Shown here: positions 58,299 to 64,000 of the stretch, piece by piece
How positions within the stretch are numbered: position 1 is the stretch's first letter
Layout of the letters: each line of letters starts with the position of its first letter
Source: an uncultured Deferribacterales bacterium
Lineage (GTDB): Bacteria > Chrysiogenota > Deferribacteres > Deferribacterales > Mucispirillaceae
Length of the DNA stretch: 64,000 nt
Direction: 5' to 3'
Assembly: GCA_947853665.1 (NCBI GenBank)
Contig: CANTXF010000017.1
Location: forward strand, 1-64,000
Program-made: the position numbers and the translations under genes
Notes under the pieces: generated by a model
Told to the model about the DNA's origin: nothing
Databases searched by the model: none
Seen by the model: only the letters and a program-made list of their open reading frames with translations

Positions 58299-59270
58299 TT
58301 AATTTGAGTACAGTTTAAGAGGAAATTTTTCCACGGAACGGAGCAGGCTGCGCCAGCCGCCGTAATCCGCAGATTCCAGCGTGGAAAGTATCGAGGCCTT
58401 TTCCCCGCCGTCAGATTTTATCACTACGCGGGAGGGGCTTTCTATAAATCTGTAAATCTGTACGAGCTGATCCCTTGTCCGCGCATCGTTTTTATATTTG
58501 CCGGATATGCGCCTTTCTATTCCGTGGAGGGCTCTTGCTTTCGCCGTATCTTCGCCGGAATTGACCGCCGCCGCGTAGCGGGCCATGACTTTTTCCGCAA
58601 AGCCTCCGTTCGTGAAGGATATCCACATATCGGAGTAATCGTTCGATATTATCTGCTTTAAGGCGCCTGCGGGAGAGGCCGCGTTCACGCCGTCTACCCG
58701 GAATTCCGCCTCAATCAGCCCCACGGTTTCCGCTTTAAGGGAGAATTTTTCCATCTTAAAGGTTTTCGATACGGGCCCCAGGGTAAAAATCACGCTTCCC
58801 GAAACGGGTATGGGGCCGTAACCCAGCTTTTCCGCCAAAAGACCGTAGCGGCCGAATATTTTGGCGTCGGCGTTTATCGTTCCGTCGCTGAATTCGGCGG
58901 AAAGGTTGGCCGGAAGGGGAGAGCCGGACACTATGCGGCCGAAATCCACGAGGCCGAAGCGGGCCGCCTCTTCCTCGCCGCATATTACGGACATACCGGT
59001 AACCTTAAGGCGGCGGGTCATAATGTCGTATTCCGATTTTTCGTAGATGGCGTAGCAGGGGCCTTTAAAGGAGTCCAGAAGCTCTGTAAATTTTTTATCC
59101 GTATATTTATTCGCGACGAATTTCGCCCCGAAAGGGAAAAGTATTATGACAGCCAGTATGGCAAGAAAAACCGCCAAAGCCCTGAATTTGGCTTTTTTAG
59201 GTTTTTCCTTCATTATGGCTTTTACTTCAGCCGCAAGCTCTTCCTTGCTTCCGTCCCCGTTTTCAGACAT
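58299..59270 (-). CDS. Hypothetical membrane-anchored protein
   Basis: A 323-residue protein with a short charged cytoplasmic start, one helix at about 29-50 (ALAVFLAILAVIILFPFGA), and a large periplasmic part. The part at 60-195 is beta-rich with repeated SGSVIFTLGPVSKTFKMEKF-type strands, a little like the AsmA/DUF748 lipid-transfer families, but I cannot assign it. The C-terminus is helical. No ligand motif is seen. Codon use is native. Confidence 0.65.
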   Translation of the reverse strand: MSENGDGSKEELAAEVKAIMKEKPKKAKFRALAVFLAILAVIILFPFGAKFVANKYTDKKFTELLDSFKGPCYAIYEKSEYDIMTRRLKVTGMSVICGEEEAARFGLVDFGRIVSGSPLPANLSAEFSDGTINADAKIFGRYGLLAEKLGYGPIPVSGSVIFTLGPVSKTFKMEKFSLKAETVGLIEAEFRVDGVNAASPAGALKQIISNDYSDMWISFTNGGFAEKVMARYAAAVNSGEDTAKARALHGIERRISGKYKNDARTRDQLVQIYRFIESPSRVVIKSDGGEKASILSTLESADYGGWRSLLRSVEKFPLKLYSN

Positions 59271-59457
59271 AAAAACTTCTCCCTTTTACTTATGCGTGTA
59301 TAAAGAAAGCTGCTATCCCTATAAATGGCAAATAATTATAACAACAGGTTCATTATGCGCCGCAAGTATTCATAACAGGCTCCGCGCAGCAGGGCTAAGC
59401 CCTCAAAACAGCGCCTTGACGGAACGCTTCGGCTAATATTATTTACCCGCATGCAAG

Positions 59458-59498
59458 CCGCCGTATCATAAATATTTTCCATAACGCTGCGTTAATCC
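59458..59498. repeat. Diverged intergenic repeat, copy C
   Basis: GCCGCCGTATCATAAATATT then TTCCATAACGCTGCGTTAATC. Best match to copy B at 232-269. Confidence 0.5.
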
Positions 59499-59615
59499 GT
59501 TTAAAGATATAACCGCGTAAAAAATATGCGGCTGTATATATTATGGATAGTTACGGGGAAACATTTGTAAGCCGGCCCCGCGGTAAGTTCATGTTCGGTT
59601 CATCATTGCCGCCGA

Positions 59616-59658
59616 AGCCGCTCCCTTATAAACATTTTCCGTAATTTTACGTTAATCC
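59616..59658. repeat. Diverged intergenic repeat, copy D
   Basis: GCCGCTCCCTTATAAACATT then TTCCGTAATTTTACGTTAATC. Resembles copies B and C. Confidence 0.5.
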
Positions 59659-59735
59659 GCGTAAATATAACATCTGCGGGAAAACATACTATGCCAAACC
59701 GCCGCAAAAGGCAATCCGCATCCGGCTTCAGGGCG

Positions 59736-59984
59736 CTATAACGTTTCCAGGGTAAGTTTTTTAGACTGGTTTCTGAGACCCTCTACCAGAACGGCAAGCT
59801 CCATTATGGACCTGTCCAGGTCCGACAGGGTTTTCTGGGCCGTCTGAACAAGGGCTCCCGATACCTTTATGTCGTCCGATATGGGGCTTGCCTGTACGGC
59901 GTTTTTGATTTCCGTGTTTTCCATTTTTTCTGCCTCGCTCCTTTCTTGAGGAGTTGCAAGCAATTCCTGTGCCACTAAACTCAT
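59736..59984 (-). CDS. Small protein with a sigma-28-type promoter
   Basis: An 82-residue helical protein starting MSLVAQELLATPQERSEAEK; its second half (SALVQTAQK-like, TLSDLDRSIMELAVLVEG) looks like a coiled coil. The start has GGAGGA at ideal spacing. A near-consensus sigma-28 promoter lies just upstream, so it should be made with late flagellar and chemotaxis genes. It is not FlgM or FlgN by motif. Role unknown; a filament-cap, chemotaxis-scaffold or motility regulator role would fit. No Cys or membrane segments. Confidence 0.7.
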   Translation of the reverse strand: MSLVAQELLATPQERSEAEKMENTEIKNAVQASPISDDIKVSGALVQTAQKTLSDLDRSIMELAVLVEGLRNQSKKLTLETL

Positions 59985-60001
59985 ATCGTCCTCCGATAAC
60001 A

Positions 60002-60028
60002 TTATCGGTTTTTTCTCCGTTATCTTTA
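60002..60028 (-). promoter_or_regulatory. Sigma-28 (FliA) promoter
   Basis: Read on the minus strand, TAAAGATA (60028-60021), 11 bases, then ACCGATAA (60009-60002). This matches the consensus TAAAGTTT-N11-GCCGATAA with correct spacing. The -10 forms half of a perfect inverted repeat CCGATAA/TTATCGG (59993-59999 and 60002-60008). Confidence 0.8.
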
Positions 60029-60102
60029 AGGAAAATTATTCCTACCGCTGCACCGGTCTTTGGTGTTATTATCCTTTTTGCCCGGACGGGCTGGAGGAAC
60101 CT

Positions 60103-61728
60103 ATGAGGGAGACGATTCTCACCGATAAAATAAAGGACGAACTTGAAAGGCTTTCCGGCGAAGGCCTTATGTACGGAATTCTGGAAGCGATAGAGAATTT
60201 TGCCGGAGAAGGGGTGGAGAAAGGGTATTTTACGAAAGAGGACGTTTTAGACGACATGGAAATATCTCTCTGGATAGCCTACGCCGATATGAATATCGCC
60301 GAATACGACCGTTACGTCCACGCGGAAAAATGGCTCAAAAGAACGGAAATCCGGGCGCGGGGCTGCGGCGTGTGGTATTATAGATATTCCGTGGCCCTTA
60401 TGTATCTGGGCCGCCCGGACGAAGCCCTTGATTATGCGGAAAAAGGCGCGCAGGAGGAGCCCGCCTATCCGTGGATCTGGCTCCAACTGGCGGCTTTAAG
60501 GGCTCACGCCGGCCGTGTGCCGGAAGCTCTGTCCGCCATAGAAAAGGGTCTGGAGCTTGTGCCGGGGGATTATGAGTTTTTAAGGCGGCGCGGGGAAATA
60601 GAGGCTGGGCGCAGTCTGGAGGAAATGGAAAACCATTATATAGACGAAGACGCTGACAGGGCGCTTTCCGCTCTGGATGAAAACAGCGACAACAGGTTCC
60701 TTAAAAACGTCTCCGTTTCCACCATACTGGAGGATCCGGAAAGGCTGAGCCGCGTTAAGAATATCCTCGGCGCCGAAAATTGGGAACCGGGCGTATATTG
60801 TTATTTTTCCATGAGACCGGGCGGGGTTCCTCTTTCCTGCCGTTTCGAGCTGAACGAGGCGGGCGCGTCCAAATTCGAGCCCGGATGGCTTGAAAATTTT
60901 ATGGCGCTTTTCGGAGAACTTGAGGAAAAGGGAGCTGCCGCCGTTAAAGCCGCCTGCGGGGAGGAAGCGCCTCTTGAAGGCGTATCCTTCTCCCAGGACA
61001 GGTCTTTTATGTTCCGCTACGCCTACGGCCCGGACGCTCCCGGTTTTTATGTGCGTTTCGGCCGGGATTTTACCGTACGCGGCGGAGTTTACGCGGACGA
61101 ACAGGCGGATCGGCCCGCCTATTCCACGCCGGAAAAGGAAACGGTGCGCGCCCATATAGAAAAATATTTCGGCGGCGTTTCAAAAATATCGGCGGAAAGC
61201 CTTTATACGGGAGGCCGTATTGAAATATGCCTTATACCGCCGGCGCCGGAGCGCTATTATTATACTCTTGTAACCTGCGGAATGGGGGCTTTTAAAATGA
61301 ACGTGCCGGAGGAGCTGGCGGGGGAAGCGCCCCAGAGGGCGGAGCTTGCAATATGCCTGCCGGCGGACTGGAAAATAGACGGAAAGGAGGAGGAATGGTA
61401 CTGGCCAGTAAGGTGCCTGCTTGTTCTGGCGGGCCTGCCGGCGCGTGAGGATTCGTGGCTTGGCTTGGGGCACACAGTGCCCAGAGGCGGGAGCTTTGCC
61501 GGAAACACGGCCCTTTCCGGCGTGATCCTTACCCGGCCTCAGGACGCCGCTCCGGGCTGCGAAATCTGCCTGCTTCCGGACGGGGAGGAGGTCGCTTTTT
61601 ATCAGATTATACCTCTTTATGAGGAGGAAATGGATTATAAAATAACAGAAGGCGCGGACGCCCTTATGGAAAGGCTTGCCGATACGGACCATGTGGTCGA
61701 TATAAAACGCGGTAACGTAATATTTTAA
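60103..61728 (+). CDS. TPR protein with a C-terminal SUFU (suppressor of fused) domain
   Basis: A 541-residue soluble protein. Residues 60-180 contain TPR-type helices (LDYAEKGAQEEPAYPWIWLQ). The C-terminal 200 residues match the SUFU family: RYYYTLVTCGMGAFKMNVPE, AELAICLPADWKIDGKEEEW, DSWLGLGHTVPRGGSFAG, EVAFYQIIPLYEEEMDYKI. Bacterial SUFU domains are often immunity proteins of polymorphic toxins. Here no toxin is adjacent and the gene stands alone. The middle domain (about 200-340) is unassigned. Confidence 0.8.
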   Translation: MRETILTDKIKDELERLSGEGLMYGILEAIENFAGEGVEKGYFTKEDVLDDMEISLWIAYADMNIAEYDRYVHAEKWLKRTEIRARGCGVWYYRYSVALMYLGRPDEALDYAEKGAQEEPAYPWIWLQLAALRAHAGRVPEALSAIEKGLELVPGDYEFLRRRGEIEAGRSLEEMENHYIDEDADRALSALDENSDNRFLKNVSVSTILEDPERLSRVKNILGAENWEPGVYCYFSMRPGGVPLSCRFELNEAGASKFEPGWLENFMALFGELEEKGAAAVKAACGEEAPLEGVSFSQDRSFMFRYAYGPDAPGFYVRFGRDFTVRGGVYADEQADRPAYSTPEKETVRAHIEKYFGGVSKISAESLYTGGRIEICLIPPAPERYYYTLVTCGMGAFKMNVPEELAGEAPQRAELAICLPADWKIDGKEEEWYWPVRCLLVLAGLPAREDSWLGLGHTVPRGGSFAGNTALSGVILTRPQDAAPGCEICLLPDGEEVAFYQIIPLYEEEMDYKITEGADALMERLADTDHVVDIKRGNVIF

Positions 61729-61867
61729 AAACCGGTTTTCCGCATATTTTTATGCCGCTTCCTTGCCGTGGATAAAACTTATCCCTTGAATGTTGCAGAT
61801 AATATATTATAATAATAAATTCCGCATATTTTATTGCCGCGCTGTTATGGGGCGGGGAGAGGTATTT

Positions 61868-62065
61868 ATGGCGAAGGCCGTTATAGAGATAAACGCTGAA
61901 TGCTGCAAGGGTTGTTATATATGCGTGGAGCTTTGCCCCACCGGAGCCCTGGAGATAAAGGATTTCAAAGCCGCCGTAAAGGACGCGGAGCTTTGTACCG
62001 GGTGTATGAGCTGCGAGCTCAGATGCCCCGATTTTGCCATAATAATAACAAGAAACGCTAAATGA
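61868..62065 (+). CDS. korD: 2-oxoacid:ferredoxin oxidoreductase delta subunit (4Fe-4S ferredoxin)
   Basis: A 65-residue protein with two 4Fe-4S motifs: CCKGCYICVELCP and CTGCMSCELRCPD. It passes electrons from the KorAB catalytic pair to soluble ferredoxin. ATG 61868 follows a GGAGAGG site; the upstream extension is not coding. First of korD-korA-korB. Confidence 0.93.
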   Translation: MAKAVIEINAECCKGCYICVELCPTGALEIKDFKAAVKDAELCTGCMSCELRCPDFAIIITRNAK

Positions 62066-62101
62066 TTTTTAACGCCAAGCACAATCCTATCGGGAGGCAA
62101 C

Positions 62102-63235
62102 GTGTCTAAGGATAAACGTTTTTTACAGGGCAACGACGCTGTGGCCCTGGGGGCTCTTTACGCCGGGTGCCGGTTTTTTGCCGGGTATCCCATAACCCCC
62201 TCCACTGAAGTGGCGGAAAAGCTGGCCGCCATGCTTCCGAAAGCTGGGGGCCGTTTCATACAGATGGAAGACGAAATAGCCGCCATGGCCGCGGTTATCG
62301 GAGCGTCCCTCGCGGGCAGGAAATCCCTCACCGCTACCAGCGGCCCGGGAATGTCACTTAAAATGGAAAATCTGGGCTTCGGCTGTATGGCCGAGGTGCC
62401 CTGCGTTATACTGAACGTAATGAGGGGCGGCCCTTCCACCGGCACTCCCACAGGCCCTGGCCAATCCGATATTATGCAGGCCAAGTGGGGCCCCCACGGG
62501 GATCATCCCTGCATAGCCCTTACTCCTTCCACTGTGGCCGAGCAGTTTACGGAAACGGTAAGGGCCTTTAACCTGTCGGAAAAATACAGAACGCCCGTAA
62601 TAATCCTTACCGACGAAATCATAGGCCACATGAGGGAGGCGGTTGAAATACCGGCCGAGGGCGAGCTTGAGGTCATAGACAGGGTAAAGCCCGACTGCGC
62701 TCCAGAGGATTATCTTCCTTACGACTCCTCCAAAGGGGACGTGCCGCCAATGGCAAATTTCGGCGAAGGCTACCGCTATCATGTCACGGGACTCAATCAC
62801 GACGCCAGCGGGTTTCCCACGGCCAAGCCGTCTATTATAGATTCCGAGGAGCGCCGCCTCGTGCGCAAGGTGGAAGCCAACTACGACGATATAGTAAAGG
62901 TCGAGGAATTTATGTGCGGCGACGCGGACAGGATTGTTTTCGCTTTCGGAAGCTCCGCCCGTTCCGCCAAAGACGCCGTTCTTGCTCTCAGGGAAAAAGG
63001 CGTTAAGGCCGGCCTGCTGAAGGCACTTACCATCTGGCCTTTTCCCGAGAGGCATATTAAAAAATACGCTGACGGCGGCGTTAAGGGCATACTTGTGCCG
63101 GAGCTTAATCTGGGCCAGGCTGTTTGCGAGACGGAAAGGGCCGCCGGGGGCAAATGTCCCGTGGAAGGCCTTTTCCGGGTGGATTCGGAAGCTATACTTC
63201 CTTCCCAGATATCGGGCACCCTTGAGAGGTTTTAA
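62102..63235 (+). CDS. korA: 2-oxoacid:ferredoxin oxidoreductase alpha subunit
   Basis: A 377-residue subunit. GNDAVALGALYAGCRFFAGY then PITPSTEVAE is the conserved start, and MEDEIAAMAAVIGASLAGRK with TATSGPGMSLKMENLG the core. It forms the CoA/2-oxoacid site with KorB. Most likely 2-oxoglutarate (KorA-like) by gene order and size, though other 2-oxoacids cannot be excluded. GTG start after ATCGGGAGGC. Confidence 0.93.
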   Translation: MSKDKRFLQGNDAVALGALYAGCRFFAGYPITPSTEVAEKLAAMLPKAGGRFIQMEDEIAAMAAVIGASLAGRKSLTATSGPGMSLKMENLGFGCMAEVPCVILNVMRGGPSTGTPTGPGQSDIMQAKWGPHGDHPCIALTPSTVAEQFTETVRAFNLSEKYRTPVIILTDEIIGHMREAVEIPAEGELEVIDRVKPDCAPEDYLPYDSSKGDVPPMANFGEGYRYHVTGLNHDASGFPTAKPSIIDSEERRLVRKVEANYDDIVKVEEFMCGDADRIVFAFGSSARSAKDAVLALREKGVKAGLLKALTIWPFPERHIKKYADGGVKGILVPELNLGQAVCETERAAGGKCPVEGLFRVDSEAILPSQISGTLERF

Positions 63236-63237
63236 CT

Positions 63238-64000
63238 ATGGCTTACGATTACGCTAAATTTATACGTCCCGGCAGGCTGCCCCATATATGGTGCCCCGGG
63301 TGCGGCTACGGTATAATAATGAAATCCATGCTCAGGGCCATAGATTCTACCGGCTGGAGCAAGGACGAGATAGTGCTTGCTTCCGGCATAGGCTGCGCCA
63401 GCCGCCTGCCGGGATATGTGGATTTCAATACGATACACACTACCCACGGCAGGAGCCTTGGCTTCGCCACAGGGATAAAGCTGGCAAACCCCGCGCTGAA
63501 GGTTATAGCCATGGGCGGGGACGGGGACATGAGCGCCATCGGAGGAAACCACTTTATCCACGCCTGCCGCAGGAATATAGATATAACAGTTCTCGTTTTC
63601 AATAACTATATATACGGCATGACGGGGGGCCAGTATTCCCCCACAACGCCCATGGGTGCTAAAGCCACCACCGCCCCTTACGGTATGATAGAGCCTTCCT
63701 TCGACATCGCAAGGCTTGCCGTGGCGGCAGGAGCCACCTTTGTGGGCCGTACCACCTCTTACCACGCGGTGCCGATGGAAAAGCTCATTTTACAGGCCCT
63801 TAACCATAAAGGGCTTTCTGTGGTGGAGATAATGGCCGGATGCCCCACGGGCTACGGGCGCAGGAACGGCCAGAAAGCCGCTTCCGATATGCTTATATGG
63901 GAGAAGGAACACGCCGTTCCCTATGAAAAAGCCAAAAACATGACGGAAGCGGAAATGGCCGGGAAATTCGCCATAGGCGTTATATATAAGGACGAATCCA
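63238..64000 (+). CDS. korB: 2-oxoacid:ferredoxin oxidoreductase beta subunit (partial at window end)
   Basis: The first 254 codons are present; the gene continues past the window. IWCPGCGYGIIMKSMLRA, the TPP motif GGDGDMSAIGGNHFIHACRR with NIDITVLVFNN, and HTTHGRSLGFATGIKL are diagnostic of the TPP-binding beta subunit. It follows korA by 2 bases. With KorD and KorA it oxidises a 2-oxoacid to acyl-CoA using ferredoxin, or runs in reverse under strong reduction. Confidence 0.94.
   Translation, partial: MAYDYAKFIRPGRLPHIWCPGCGYGIIMKSMLRAIDSTGWSKDEIVLASGIGCASRLPGYVDFNTIHTTHGRSLGFATGIKLANPALKVIAMGGDGDMSAIGGNHFIHACRRNIDITVLVFNNYIYGMTGGQYSPTTPMGAKATTAPYGMIEPSFDIARLAVAAGATFVGRTTSYHAVPMEKLILQALNHKGLSVVEIMAGCPTGYGRRNGQKAASDMLIWEKEHAVPYEKAKNMTEAEMAGKFAIGVIYKDES

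Larger units (their letters stand above)
59271..59735. other. Intergenic region holding two repeat copies
   Basis: About 465 bases with no gene. It contains repeat copies at 59458-59498 and 59616-59658 and a GGAACGCTT-containing block at 59411-59433 shared with 181-202. Function unknown. Confidence 0.5.

Noticed and set aside
58108-58302. 64-codon plus-strand frame after the ArsR gene
   Set aside because: It lies over the terminator, is Arg/Pro/Phe-rich with no ribosome site, and looks random.

Overview
The window is a chromosomal segment from a flagellated, two-membrane (Gram-negative type) bacterium. Evidence for this includes an RND efflux pump with a lipoprotein adaptor, several lipoproteins, flagellin, a chemotaxis receptor, the pyrH-frr-uppS-cdsA-dxr-rseP envelope cluster, and a complete Ccm-type cytochrome c maturation operon. 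A ferredoxin-linked 2-oxoacid oxidoreductase (korDAB-like) points to anaerobic or microaerophilic carbon metabolism. The hisZ-purA neighbourhood, the FtsY/SMC/RmuC gene set and the flagellin are compatible with Deferribacterota or a related phylum. No rRNA is present, so this placement is tentative. Housekeeping genes share one codon style (GC-rich, with frequent ATA for isoleucine), which makes the AT-rich island at 23.2-28.4 kb stand out.

Layout. 0.6-5 kb: RND efflux pair on the minus strand. 5.3-9.1 kb: ubiD-family decarboxylase, nth, larC and cobO, translationally coupled. 9.4-11.1 kb: two unknown genes, the first behind a promoter with a C9 tract in its spacer. 11-16.4 kb: ccdA, then ccmE-F-A-B-C-D with the Cys-type CcmE. 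16.9-20.5 kb: class V aminotransferase, hisZ, purA. 20.7-22.7 kb: chemotaxis receptor. 22.7-23.2 kb: tRNA Lys-Glu-Val-Asp. 23.2-28.4 kb: an integrated defence island bounded by a 24-bp repeat of the tRNA-Asp 3' end. 28.7-37.6 kb: SUKH-like gene, ftsY, Sel1-repeat protein, a spore-photoproduct-lyase-type radical SAM gene, smc, rmuC. 38-42 kb: large flagellin, HPt protein, META lipoprotein, XRE regulator. 42.3-50.4 kb: lepA, lepB, pyrH, frr, uppS, cdsA, dxr, rseP. 50.4-57.2 kb (minus strand): broken YbaK-like gene, uspA, receiver protein, tatD, metG, ricT-like, holB, MOSC-MogA fusion. 57.4-64 kb: HMA chaperone, ArsR regulator, unknown membrane-anchored protein, sigma-28-driven small gene, TPR-SUFU protein, korD-korA-korB (korB runs off the window).

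The most notable region is the island. It holds an integrase gene broken by in-frame stops, a C5-cytosine methyltransferase overlapping an HNH endonuclease (a likely type II restriction-modification pair), and then a SIR2-like protein overlapping a stand-alone DUF262 protein. The SIR2-like gene is split by one extra A in an A8 run; removing one A restores an ORF of about 352 codons. This makes a candidate SIR2/DUF262 anti-phage module whose effector is off, phase-variable or produced by slippage.

Other points of interest are the CxxxY-type CcmE with no ccmH in the operon, the possible phase-variable promoter at 9.35 kb, a duplication of the lepB 3' end around two hairpins, two sigma-28-type promoters, an unusual SMC hinge, and related non-coding repeats at both ends of the window.
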